64,000 nt of DNA, from positions 7,721,797 to 7,785,796 of the forward strand of contig NC_067204.1 of assembly GCF_026262505.1 (NCBI RefSeq), read 5' to 3'. The DNA comes from Trichomonas vaginalis G3 (taxonomy: Eukaryota > Parabasalia > Trichomonadida > Trichomonadidae). The position numbers were made by a program, and so were the translations under genes. Positions 9,875 to 19,694 of the stretch are shown here, piece by piece; the first letter of the stretch is position 1, and every line of letters begins with the position of its first letter. Under the pieces are notes generated by a model that saw only the letters and a list, made by a program, of their open reading frames with translations, made no database searches and was not told the origin of the DNA.

Positions 9875-9927
9875 CATAACAGGGGTACGGTGGAACGCAG
9901 TGCCGTCGTACCCTTGTTATGTATACT
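9875..9927. repeat. terminal hairpin of Maverick 1
   Basis: CATAACAGGGGTACGG and its near-perfect reverse (GTCGTACCCTTGTTATG) form a 47-bp stem-loop ending 6 bp before the last base of the element. The outermost bases read 5'-AGTATACATAAC from the end inward. The next bases outside match the interior of a MULE transposase. Confidence 0.6.
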
Positions 9928-9929
9928 AA

Positions 9930-11291
9930 CTTTCTGAACAGCTTCAAGCATACTGATGCATTCGACTTTTTTAAATTGTGTCATTTCTTCGAAATCTCTT
10001 GTGACTTTTTTGATAACTTTAACACTTCTCTCTGAATCCAGACCTTTAATTTGCAACTTAATCAGGAATGAAGGAACAACACTGGAATATAACTCGATGA
10101 CAAGTTCATCGAGTCGAAGATTTCGCCTTTCTGGGAAGTACTGGTGCTTCAAAACCTTGAAATGTGATTCCGAGATGTTGTTTGTTCCATCTCCTTCATT
10201 TCTATAGCGAAGCATCCACCTGTCAAGATGATGGCGCCACTGTCGGTCAAAGTATTCACGGGCAGCAGGTTCCTCATTTAAAATTTCTTCTAAATTGTTG
10301 TAAACTTCATCAGGATCAATTTCTTCCTCTTCAGAACCAAAGACCAATAACTTCATTAAGTTATAGAAAGTTTCGAAGTTGGAACGATCTTGAAACTTTT
10401 CAGCCTTTCTCATGACAGCGCGCAACACATGAACGCCACACCAAATGATCTGGCATAAGGGGATGGCTGTTTCAACAGCATTTGTGATTTGAGGTGCGCA
10501 GTCCATTGAAAAATAAGATGGTTCGCGATTGATGGAGCCAAAATATGCTGTGAGACAAACTTGTATATTTTCACTTGTGTCGGGCCAAACGAAAAAATAC
10601 AAAAACGAAAAAACAATTGATTCCGCGAATTTGCCAGTGACGGCATAAAATGGTATGCGAGAGCGCAAGAGCTTATAAGTGGAATCAATGTGATAAGTTT
10701 GTATTTGATGTGAAAAAGCATTTGCTTCGAATGGGGCGTAATAGAAAATCATACGATCTGGCTCGTGAATAAACTCGATGAGATCATCCGGAGAATGACT
10801 CTTAACCATGTCGACAAAATTGCAAGAGATGTAACATCATCCGCTGAGAAACTGGTATTGATTGCATGAAGGCGTTTAGAAAACTTTTTTAAAGCATCTG
10901 TAGATTGTTGAAACATTTCCGGAATGATCCCACTATCAAATGGGATATTAAGATCTTTGAAACACCTTAATTGTGCGTAAACACGGTCTTGATTTGATTC
11001 AAAATATCTTGTTAAATAAGATCTATAAAAATATGATGTAATTTGTTGTGATTTGTTTGGAAAAGGGGCAGAATGATTGTGGGTGTTAATACATTTTCGT
11101 ATGTGGTACTTGTCATCGGGAAGTGTATCAACAAGGAAGCGACATGGACAATTCGGCCACTTACAATTAAATTGGATTTGATTTCTTTCTTTCCTAGTTT
11201 TATATGAATAACTACAACCTGCTTGGATTTCTTGTTGCACTCCATACTTAAGCAACTCGATATATGTGAGTTCGTGATCTTGGATCTGCAT
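9930..11291 (-). pseudogene. MULE transposase, 3' end lost to Maverick 1
   Basis: DDE transposase of the Mutator-like superfamily that cuts and moves the element. From the N-terminus it has a zinc-binding region CKWPNCPC ... HNHSAP (C-x5-C then HxH, WRKY/FLYWCH type). The MULE core follows with IDSTYKL (first D), MDCAPQITNAVETAIP (second D) and GTNNISESHFKVLK (likely catalytic E). Two overlapping frames (start to about 10749, and about 10809 onward) show one frameshift near 10,810. The C-terminal end after 9930 is replaced by Maverick sequence; MULE B at 12880-12937 shows the normal ending (KNDTLDPNIVYSTLK). So the copy is dead. Confidence 0.85.
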
Positions 11292-11456
11292 TAAAATGAA
11301 ATGATTTGAAAGAATAAAGAGTTTTGAATATATTGGTCTTATTTTGATAAGCTTGGTCGTGTTTTGAATAACTTGGCCATCTAATTCAATTATGATTTTT
11401 GAAAATTAGGTGAAATAAAACTAAACATAAATGTAAAACTAAGGATATGAAATTTT

Positions 11457-11655
11457 GGTTGTACACCACTTGTATGTGCCGGATACCATTGTGTCAAATT
11501 TTTTCTGAAATTAACTTTAAAAGTACTAAGTAAGATCATGAGATATAGCAATATATGTTTAAACCAACTTATATTTTGGTTGTACACCACTTGTATGTGC
11601 CGGATACCATTGTGTCAAATTTTTTCTGAAATTAACTTTAAAAGTACTAAGTAAC
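11457..11655. repeat. 121-bp tandem repeat, about 1.6 units (MULE A)
   Basis: The unit begins GGTTGTACACCACTTGTATG and recurs after exactly 121 bp. The same unit is present about 5.7 times in MULE B. Confidence 0.9.
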
Positions 11656-11903
11656 ATCATTTATTTTTGCATAATATAATGCCAATATGGTTTCTTTTGA
11701 TTTTATTTCATTTATAAGCAAATCAGATTTACCCAAAAACTCCACTCCATAAGCGTTCATTTGCTAAATTAAAAAGTGACAATGGGCTAGTCTGTCCCTT
11801 TCTCAATTTGTAGCACCATGTTCAACTAAGAAATTGATAATATTTATTGCTTTATTTTTGATTGCAAGTCTAAGAGGGCATTCATTAATATCGAGAAAAT
11901 TTC

Positions 11904-12600
11904 ATAAAACAATGATAAATATGAAATGAAAGATAATGTGATAAAACAATGAAAATTATGAAATGAAAGATAATGTGATAAAACTATGATAAATATGAAA
12001 TGAAAGATAATGTGATAAAACAATGAAAATTATGAAATGAAAGATAATGTGATAAAACTATGATAAATATGAAAAGAAAAATAATGTCATAAAACTATGT
12101 TAAATATGAAATGAAAGATAATGTGATAAAACAATGATAAATATGAAATGAAAGATAATGTGATAAAACTATGATAAATATGAAATGAAAGATAATGTGA
12201 TAAAACAATGATAAATATGAAATGAAAGATAATGTCATAAAACAATGATAAATATGAAAAGAAAGATAATGTCATAAAACAATGAAAATTATGAAAAGAA
12301 AGATAATGTGATAAAACAATGATAAATATGAAATGAAAGATAATGTAATAAAACTATGATAAATATGAAAAGAAAGATAATGTAATAAAACAATGAAAAT
12401 TATGAAAAGAAAGATAATGTAATAAAACTATGAAAATTATGAAATGAAAGATAATGTAATAAAACTATGATAAATATGAAAAGAAAGATAATGTCATAGA
12501 ATTATGATGAATATGAAATGAAAGATAATGTGATAAAACAATGAAAATTATGAAAAGAAAGAGAATATCATAAAACAATGATAAATTTAAAAAGAAAGAG
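11904..12600. repeat. 37-bp minisatellite, block 1 (about 18-19 units)
   Basis: Units of the type ATGAAATGAAAGATAATGTG plus ATAAAACAATGATAAAT recur every 37 bp with small variants (ACTATG/ACAATG, AAATGAAAG/AAAAGAAAG). Because 37 is not a multiple of 3 and the unit has few stops on the minus strand, open frames run through it by chance. Confidence 0.9.
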
Positions 12601-12644
12601 AATAAGTTTCATGTTAACATCTGCACAATGCTCAACTAGGAATT

Positions 12645-13962
12645 GAGTGGGGGACAAACTCGCCCATTGTCACTTTTTCATTAACCTTAAACTTGTAATT
12701 TTCATTATTTTTAATTAACCTTATTTCTTTCCCAATTCCTGATTTATTTTATTCACTTACTATTAAAAGTCACATTTTAATAAAATATAATAATTTATTT
12801 ATAGCATTTTTTACTATACTGTAATAAAAAATTAATTATAATAAATTAAATGTTTATTAAATCAAATGTTTTCTTTGCAATAATATTTTTAATGTTGAGT
12901 AAACAATGTTGGGATCAAGTGTATCATTTTTCAGACCTTTCTGAACAGCTTCAAGCATACTGATGCATTCGACTTTTTTAAATTGTGTCATTTCTTCGAA
13001 ATCTCTTGTGACTTTTTTGATAACTTTAACACTTCTCTCTGAATCCAGACCTTTAATTTGCAACTTAATCAGGAATGAAGGAACAACACTGGAATATAAC
13101 TCGATGACAAGTTCATCGAGTCGAAGATTTGGTTGTACACCACTTGTATGTGCCGGATACCATTGTGTCAAATTTTTTCTGAAATTAACTTTAAAAGTAC
13201 TAAGTAAGATCATGAGATATAGCAATATATGTTTAAACCAACTTATATTTTGGTTGTACACCACTTGTATGTGCCGGATACCATTGTGTCAAATTTTTTC
13301 TGAAATTAACTTTAAAAGTACTAAGTAAGATCATGAGATATAGCAATATATGTTTAAACTAACTTATATTTTGGTTGTACACCACTTGTATGTGCCGGAT
13401 ACCATTGTGTCAAATTTTTTCTGAAATTAACTTTAAAAGTACTAAGTAAGATCATGAGATATAGCAATATATGTTTAAACTAACTTATATTTTGGTTGTA
13501 CACCACTTGTATGTGCCGGATACCATTGTGTCAAATTTTTTCTGAAATTAACTTTAAAAGTACTAAGTAAGATCATGAGATATAGCAATATATGTTTAAA
13601 CTAACTTATATTTTGGTTGTACACCACTTGTATGTGCCGGATACCATTGTGTCAAGTTTTTTCTGAAATTAACTTTAAAAGTACTAAGTAAGATCATGAG
13701 ATATAGCAATATATGTTTAAACCAACTTATATTTTGGTTGTACACCACTTGTATGTGCCGGATACCATTGTGTCAAATTTTTTCTGAAATTAACTTTAAA
13801 AGTACTAAGTAACATCATTTATTTTTGCATAATATAATGCCAATATGGTTTCTTTTGATTTTATTTCATTTATAAGCAAATCAGATTTACCCAAAAACTC
13901 CACTCCATAAGCGTTCATTTGCTAAATTAAAAAGTGACAATGGGCTAGTCTGTCCCTTTCTC
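12645..13962. mobile_element. MULE B, short non-autonomous MULE with 10-bp TSD
   Basis: Ends read GAGTGGGGGACAAACTCG on the left and, inverted, GAGAAAGGGACAGACTAG on the right; both continue into CCCATTGTCACTTTTT-type sequence. The flanks ACTAGGAATT (12635-12644 and 13963-13972) are a perfect 10-bp target duplication, as expected for MULEs. Inside are AT-rich sequence, a 194-bp piece of transposase 3' sequence (12937-13130, identical to 9930-10123 as far as read) with its natural ending, and about 5.7 units of the 121-bp repeat. It is an internal deletion derivative of the MULE A family. Confidence 0.88.
13131..13815. repeat. 121-bp tandem repeat, about 5.7 units (MULE B)
   Basis: Copies begin at 13131, 13252, 13373, 13494, 13615 and 13736. 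They differ by very few bases, so the array expanded recently. Confidence 0.93.
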
Positions 13963-14035
13963 ACTAGGAATTGGACAATTTCCATTGAATTCGCAGCGAT
14001 AGCAATACTAAGAGGGCATTCATTAATATCGAGAA

Positions 14036-14440
14036 AATTTCATAAAACGATGATAAATATGAAATGAAAGATAATGTGATAAAACTATGATAAATATGAA
14101 ATGAAAGATAATGTGATAAAACAATGATAAATATGAAATGAAAGATAATGTGATAAAACTATGATAAATATGAAATGAAAGATAATGTGATAAAACAATG
14201 AAAATTATGAAAAGAAAGATAATGTAATAAAACAATGATAAATATGAAAAGAAAGATAATGTCATAAAACAATGAAAATTATGAAATGAAAGATAATGTA
14301 ATAAAACAATGATAAATATGAAAAGAAAAATAATGTCATAAAACTATGTTAAATATGAAATGAAAGATAATGTGATGAAACAATGATAAATATGAAATGA
14401 AAGATAATGTCATAAAACTATGATAAATATGAAATGAAAG
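14036..14440. repeat. 37-bp minisatellite, block 2 (about 11 units)
   Basis: Same unit as block 1 and entered through the same boundary (CATTCATTAATATCGAGAAA then ATTTC). The array seems tied to one position of the ankyrin repeat and was copied with it or spread by conversion. Confidence 0.9.
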
Positions 14441-15261
14441 AGATTATAAATTTTGTTGATATCTTCTCCATTAGAAAATAAATAAGATGCAATTTCATAA
14501 TTTCCGAAATGCATACTTTCTGCTATTGAATCAGGAGTTTGTCCAAAATTTGATATAAGGTACTCAGCAATATCATAGTTTCTATAACCCAATGCTATAT
14601 TAATCATGCTATCAAATGATTTACCATCTTCTATCATTTGCATAAAAATCTCTTTATTTCCGCCTTGAACACCATATTCTTCAGAGTCTTTAGTGTATTT
14701 AGCTCCTAAATTTTTCAAGTAAATGAAACACAATTCTGAGCCATATTTAATTGAACAATCAAGTGGTGTGATTTCATAATCAATTTTCTTATTAATGTCA
14801 AGATTTGGGAATTTACTCTTAAGATCATCAACTTTATCCCATGCAATATAGTATAAAGGAGATTCTGTTGAATATAAATTCAGAATTTTTTCTTCTTTCA
14901 TTTTAGGTTCGAAGTTTTCGAATTTGAAACCTTGATAATGTAGAATCGTCGCTAGTCTCTTATTTTTCGGTTCATATATGTATGAAAATGCGTTTGATAT
15001 CTTTTGATAAAGTTCTGAAAATAATTTAATTTCTTTAAAACGAATTTTTGAAAAAATATCAATCAAATATAGAGCCATTTGGATGGGTATTTTGTGGGCT
15101 GCTATTGAATCGATAATTTGTGAAGATATTTGTATAATATTATTGGAACTGACGTCCCAAATAATTTTTGATGCTTGATCTGGGTATTCAAATACTTTAA
15201 TTGGCTTAAGGTCACTGTAATTGCACCAATTTTCATTTTTTGGCTTATCTGAACTTGCCAT

Positions 15262-17381
15262 ACATTCTCAGTCAAGAAAAATAAAAAAATCTTAAGGGTT
15301 CCGACCGACCACCTATCTCTTCTCAATTTTCATCAACTTCATAGCATCTTGTAGGCTCACATGATAGATATCTTTCATTGCTCCCATAAACAATATGATA
15401 GTATTCATTCATCTAAAGATATACATATATGGTAGGTGAATCTCAAAGTCAACATATTATCTTAAAGAGAGCGTTTTTTTGTCTCAAAAATTGTACGTTT
15501 ATCCTCATTATAAAACCAGTAATATTATAGCTTTAATCAACACCATATGTTCATATTCCAAGCTATAATTTTGTTAAAACAAGATCTTATATTTTTTTTA
15601 TAAAAATGTTGGATTTTAGTGGGAAGAAAATCCTTTTATTGTATTTTAGATTGAAATTTTCTACTTACAATGGCTTCTGACGTAATCACACTATAGATGT
15701 TTTTTTATTATCACAATTGTGATGTAGAGTATTATGTTTAGAAACGAAGTATGTTAAAAATTATTGGGTTGAATATTATGGTATGCTTAATTGGAAATGA
15801 GCTTGTTATCTCATTCTTATTTTCAATATTTTTGTATAGGGGCAAGTAAAATGTGGATAATCATTCAACAGCGATATACATCATTAGGTTTAAATGCATT
15901 ACATTTATTTGTATTTGCTAGAAAAGCATATTTTAATGTAATCAAATTCAATTTCTCGGAATTATTTGATTTTTGAAACAGAGTTTATCTGCAACTATTT
16001 TATACGATTTGTCCTGATTTCATTTCCGTAGAGTCGAAAAATGCCTCGACTTGCACCTAAAAAATTCGGTTCAATTTTTTTTTTCATATAGAACTTTTTG
16101 AAAATATCAGTATCTCAATTTCTGTCGATCAAATTTCTATAAAATTAAAAACGGTCGTTGAGCATCATATTGTGGTCTTATATTTTCATTTTCATTTTTT
16201 GCATAAATATTTCCCGCCAAAATACAAAAGTGCCATAATATCATGGTGGACCACAGCTGGAGTCACCGCCGACTATCTACTTGCTGGGATGCTACGCAGC
16301 CTTTGATCTGGTCAATCATAGTGCTGCTCCATCCATATCAGCAAGTGATTTCGGCGGGAGATCTCCAATCTGTCTTCCATGAGTGTTACGCAAGCCAGAA
16401 GCACAATAACTATGCAGCCTAGCTGCTAGGATAGCGTAGCTAGGCTGCGGAGTTACTGTGCTTCTGTCGATATTAGTTATACGTTATTGCTCTCATGGAC
16501 TACAGCACTACTCTCTGAACCCTTGAGGGTCAGGGATGTAAGTTTACTCGAAATGGGCAATGTTCATTACGAAATCTCTCATTCGATGAGAGACTTCGTA
16601 ATGAGCATTGCCTTAAAGTACTCTTACTACTCTTTCCTAGTTCCCAAAAGGCCTAGGATTCTGTAATTAATATGATGTGAGGCCTCGGAAGAACTCTGCC
16701 CTAGTGTAATGTAGTTGTGGTGCCTGGCCCACAAAGAGCGAGAGAATATGTCTGCAATTCGCTTGTGCTGAAGTTATCTGGATTTTCCTCAAATGAGGAA
16801 GGAAATCCAATAAAAAAGTTTTTCAAAAGTTCCCATATTGATTAATTTTATTCTGGCAACATTATTTTGTGTTAATACGATGCAATCCCACTACAATTCA
16901 TAGTGAACTCACAAAATATTATAAATCTTTTGATAATTCACAGTTCAAAATTAAAAACATGAATATTTCACAGCTCAATAAAATTATAGTATACATATAT
17001 AATCTAATTAGGATATTTTCTTCCAATAAATTTTTAGTTTGGACTTTGAGAATCTTAAGATAAACCTCAAACTCTTGAATGATCGGCCATTCTCTTTGCA
17101 ACAAATATCTTAAGAAAAGTTTCAATAATTATCAATAGGATTCACCTAATTTGGAAGGATTTTCCAAAATTATATCATCAATTGCAAATAATTTTCTGCA
17201 TAAGCTTATGATATGTACCTACATGTTGCGTCTAAATTGTGCCTATCTCTTACTTGCGATGTAAAGATCTCAAAATTTGTAGATTATGGCAGATAGATAA
17301 GATTTTTTTTCCCTAATTGATAATTTTAAAAATGGATATAATTTTATATATAATACACTCTATAAATAATTTTTTAAAAGT
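15262..17381. other. intergenic region with a hairpin cluster
   Basis: AT-rich spacer between the ankyrin gene (5' side) and tRNase Z (3' side). No convincing gene was found; the short frames here have no family look. The GC content rises sharply at about 16230-16790, where perfect inverted repeats cluster, suggesting a degenerate transposon or MITE remnant. Confidence 0.6.
16233..16620. repeat. cluster of hairpins, GC-richer than surroundings
   Basis: Clear stems are AGAAGCACAATAACT ... AGTTACTGTGCTTCT with an inner CAGCCTAGCT ... AGCTAGGCTG (about 16399-16468), and GGCAATG-CATTACGAA-CTCTCAT against its reverse (about 16556-16612). A longer imperfect stem pairs CACCGCCGA ... ACTTGCTG with CAGCAAGTGAT ... 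CGGCGGG. The layout is like the hairpin arrays in the transposons further right. Confidence 0.65.
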
Positions 17382-19187
17382 CTAATTCTTTGCTTCTTCT
17401 TCAGCGGCTTCGAGATCTGAAATCATCTGGAAAATCTTCGGACATACTTCACAAAGCTTTTGTATATCCTCGAACACGAAAGAGAGGTAGTCGAACGCGA
17501 ACGCGATGTGGCCAGAACCCTCGAAAACAGGCAACTTCGGGTATCTCTGTGAAAAATGAGTCAAAACAATGTATTTTGCATTGCAAAGTTTTCCTGTTTC
17601 TATTGCTTGTCCCATTGTTGAGTGTCTCTTCGCAGTTGCCTCATCAACAAGGTCATCAGAGAATGTAGATTCGTGTATCAACAAATCGCATTTTCCGACC
17701 TTTTTCGCGAATTCTTCCGAGAAACTTTTGTCTCCGGAATAAACAACTCTGTATCCACCAGAAATATTCGCAACAACAGCATGAGATCCTTTGCAATGAA
17801 TAACAGGGATGAACTCAAGTGTTGTTGATCCAGTGGAAAACGTCAATTCCTCTCTAGAAAGTAAATGGAAATGTAAATTTCCAAATCTTGACACTTTTTG
17901 TAAATTTAACAAATGGTCTCTTAATTGGTCGGGGCAAAATATTGGAACATCTTCGTCTGTCACGAGACTTCTTGTTTGTAGGAGTTCGTAGCATCCAAAT
18001 ACATGATCTCCGTGGTTATGGGATATGAAAATCGCTATCAATTTCTTTAAAATTTCTTTGCAATTTTCGATTCCAAATTTTCTCATTATTTGGCCAACGA
18101 ATCCTTCTCCTGCGTCAAAAACAATGTATCCGTCTGTAGTATGCAACAAGATGCCTGCAACATTGCGATACTTGCTCGGATAAGTACTGCCAGTGCCTGT
18201 GAAAGTGATTCCGAAACTTTGGATTTTTGGAAGTTCAATTTTTGGAACTTTTTGGAGTTTTACGTCGTATTTCGGAAAATTGAACTTTTTCTTTTCAACT
18301 GGACAAAAGGCGAACTCCAGGCCTTGCTCGGCAATCACGAAATTCTTTCCTAAATTCAGAGATTTGTCGGTTTCGTAATGAACAAGAGGTTTGAACAAAT
18401 CTGAAATTTCCAAAATGTTTTGGTAGAGATTAGCAACGGATGGGAAGGTAATATGGCCTGTTTCTGTGAATATAAGGGCTCTTTGGTCAGGAGAGAACTT
18501 GGAAAGGTACTTTTCCGTTCTTAAAATGTCGAGATTTGTAAAATGAATTACAAAATCGTAGTTTTTGCAGTCTGGAAGCATATCTATGTCTTCTTCGCAT
18601 CTGCAATCAACAAATAAGATGTGTTCACCAGGTGTTGGAGGGCCAACAACCATTTCTGGCTGAATAACTCTGCCATCATCTAAAGTAATCGTTTCTCCGT
18701 CTTGAAGCTTCCTGTAGACTGGTCCTGGTGGTATTTGAAGCTCTTTAGCCTTTTGGATTAGGAATTTGCCCGGAACTTCGCAAAGTTGGACATCATATGC
18801 GTTTGTTAAATGTAAAGGAATGGTTTTTGCTTGTATATTTTTATCTGAAACGCTTTCTACAACATTTGGTTTGATGTTTTCGTTGGTATGAAGATTGCGA
18901 TACGATTCAAGGACGGATTCAATTCCTGTAGGGGCACAAATCTGAACATTTTTCTGTTTATTGTCCATAACTGTAATGAGAAGGCCATGAAAACCACCAA
19001 GAGAATGGCTATGGAGAGATGTCATGAAGATTGTATCTAATTTTGCAAATCTAATTTTGTTTTCTCTGAATATTCTCTGAGTTTGATCTGGGCAATTGAA
19101 TAAGTAAACTGCATCTAAGAAAGTAAGAGCGACGCAAGGTCTACTATCAGGACTTGTACCTGAGATAACAACTAAATCATACTTCAT
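17382..19187 (-). CDS. tRNase Z, long form (ELAC2-like)
   Basis: 601-residue metallo-beta-lactamase-fold endonuclease that removes the 3' trailer from tRNA precursors. The N-terminal half (to about residue 310) is a degenerate lactamase domain without the metal motif (SLHSHSLGGFHG in its place), as in long-form tRNase Z. The C-terminal half is catalytic: TGSTYPSKYRNVAGILL, FDAGEG, then the metal-binding FISHNHGDHVFG at about residue 390. IHESTFSDD, AKRHSTMGQA and YIVLTHFSQRYP follow toward the end. Length is close to the usual for long forms and all key residues are present. The ATG sits 3 bp after the A of a TCATT initiator, so the 5' leader is almost nil. Neighbours are unrelated. Confidence 0.95.
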   Translation of the reverse strand: MKYDLVVISGTSPDSRPCVALTFLDAVYLFNCPDQTQRIFRENKIRFAKLDTIFMTSLHSHSLGGFHGLLITVMDNKQKNVQICAPTGIESVLESYRNLHTNENIKPNVVESVSDKNIQAKTIPLHLTNAYDVQLCEVPGKFLIQKAKELQIPPGPVYRKLQDGETITLDDGRVIQPEMVVGPPTPGEHILFVDCRCEEDIDMLPDCKNYDFVIHFTNLDILRTEKYLSKFSPDQRALIFTETGHITFPSVANLYQNILEISDLFKPLVHYETDKSLNLGKNFVIAEQGLEFAFCPVEKKKFNFPKYDVKLQKVPKIELPKIQSFGITFTGTGSTYPSKYRNVAGILLHTTDGYIVFDAGEGFVGQIMRKFGIENCKEILKKLIAIFISHNHGDHVFGCYELLQTRSLVTDEDVPIFCPDQLRDHLLNLQKVSRFGNLHFHLLSREELTFSTGSTTLEFIPVIHCKGSHAVVANISGGYRVVYSGDKSFSEEFAKKVGKCDLLIHESTFSDDLVDEATAKRHSTMGQAIETGKLCNAKYIVLTHFSQRYPKLPVFEGSGHIAFAFDYLSFVFEDIQKLCEVCPKIFQMISDLEAAEEEAKN

Positions 19188-19192
19188 AATGA
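19188..19192 (-). promoter_or_regulatory. initiator (Inr) of tRNase Z
   Basis: TCATT directly before the ATG fits the parabasalid initiator TCA(+1)YW, giving a leader of only three nucleotides. Start choice for the gene rests on this. Confidence 0.6.
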
Positions 19193-19694
19193 AGGCAGAA
19201 TTAGCTCAGAATATCCAAACTATAATAATTATTACTTACCAAATATTTTTATAATAAAATTATTGATAATTAATGAGGAAAATTCCAAAAATTTCAAAAA
19301 TTTGAGCTGATTTACAAAATTTTAACAAAGCATTTATTACATCAAAGTTGCATTACAATATTTGATATTGAATTGATATTTTCTTTGAAATTGAAAGCTC
19401 AAAGCCTAAAAATTCTGATGATGATAAATTTCTTGTTTTCTAGTTATAAAACTTTGCATCCATTCAATACAAATGCATTAAATATATACATTAGCCAATG
19501 TATACACATGCGGCTTAAGCAACTTCTTATTAGGCTATTAAAATGACAATATATAAGCGTTCAAAGCTTCCTAAATATTAAACGAACAATAAAAACTAAG
19601 AAAGTATTATTTCATAGGGTTTTGATTATGAATAAAGATAATAATTAGAATGGATACGTTTTTATTACAAACAAAAAAATGATAAAAAAAAAAT
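19193..19694. other. AT-rich spacer
   Basis: About 500 bp between the tRNase Z start and the phosphatase stop. AT-rich without any gene, repeat or strong hairpin that I can see. Confidence 0.6.

Larger units (their letters stand above)
1..9927. mobile_element. Maverick/Polinton 1, right part
   Basis: Virus-like element whose left end lies outside the window. Parts seen, left to right: KilA-N gene, an unknown gene, a repeat-bearing gene, a family B DNA polymerase region, a penton-like minor capsid gene, a lysine-rich small gene, a major-capsid-like region, a proline-rich membrane protein gene and three small genes. The right end is placed at about 9927. There a terminal stretch reading 5'-AGTATACATAAC inward meets sequence identical to a MULE transposase, and a 5'-AG start is usual for Polinton ends. 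The element is broken, with roughly a dozen breaks concentrated in the polymerase and capsid regions. Several other genes are fully open, so it looks fairly young and younger than the MULE it entered. The 6-bp target duplication cannot be tested because the other end is missing. Confidence 0.85.
9928..11804 (-). mobile_element. MULE A, part outside the Maverick
   Basis: Mutator-like element whose right end (11770-11804, reading inward GAGAAAGGGACAGACTAG) is the same as the right end of MULE B at 13962. The left part is cut off by Maverick 1, which entered its transposase gene near 9928, so the rest must lie left of the window. It contains the transposase region and two copies of a 121-bp repeat. 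The bases just outside its right end belong to an ankyrin repeat, so it sits inside the ankyrin gene. Confidence 0.75.
11805..15261 (-). pseudogene. ankyrin-repeat protein gene, disrupted
   Basis: Host gene of the parabasalid DUF3447/ankyrin family. The N-terminal 275 or so residues are open from ATG at 15261 (MASSDKPKNENWCNYSDLK). They include a helical N-domain and ankyrin-like helices (ITPLDCSIKYGSELCFIYLK, NYDIAEYLISNFGQTPDS). The frame then runs into a 37-bp minisatellite at about 14440. Further ankyrin units can be read at 13973-14030 (INECPLSIAIAANSMEIVQF), 12600-12644 (LVEHCADVNMK) and 11805-11905 (INECPLRLAIKNKAINII, then FLVEHGA). They are separated by MULE B and by a second minisatellite block; MULE A cuts the gene again at 11804. 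In-frame stops occur next to the minisatellites, so the gene is surely dead. The normal role would be protein binding in the cytoplasm. Confidence 0.75.

Noticed and set aside
12087-14265. Hydrophobic open frames (SFHIYHSF-type) in the 37-bp minisatellite as membrane proteins
   Set aside because: Pure repeat translation in rotating frames, with no independent start or conserved domain.
16233-16790. Structured RNA gene (tRNA, snRNA or snoRNA) in the GC-rich hairpin cluster
   Set aside because: No A/B boxes, cloverleaf or known box motifs were found by eye; the stem layout is closer to the transposon hairpin arrays. Not fully excluded.
15791-17125. Short frames around 15791-15976 and 16869-17125 as genes
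   Set aside because: AT-rich, no family resemblance and no consistent start context.
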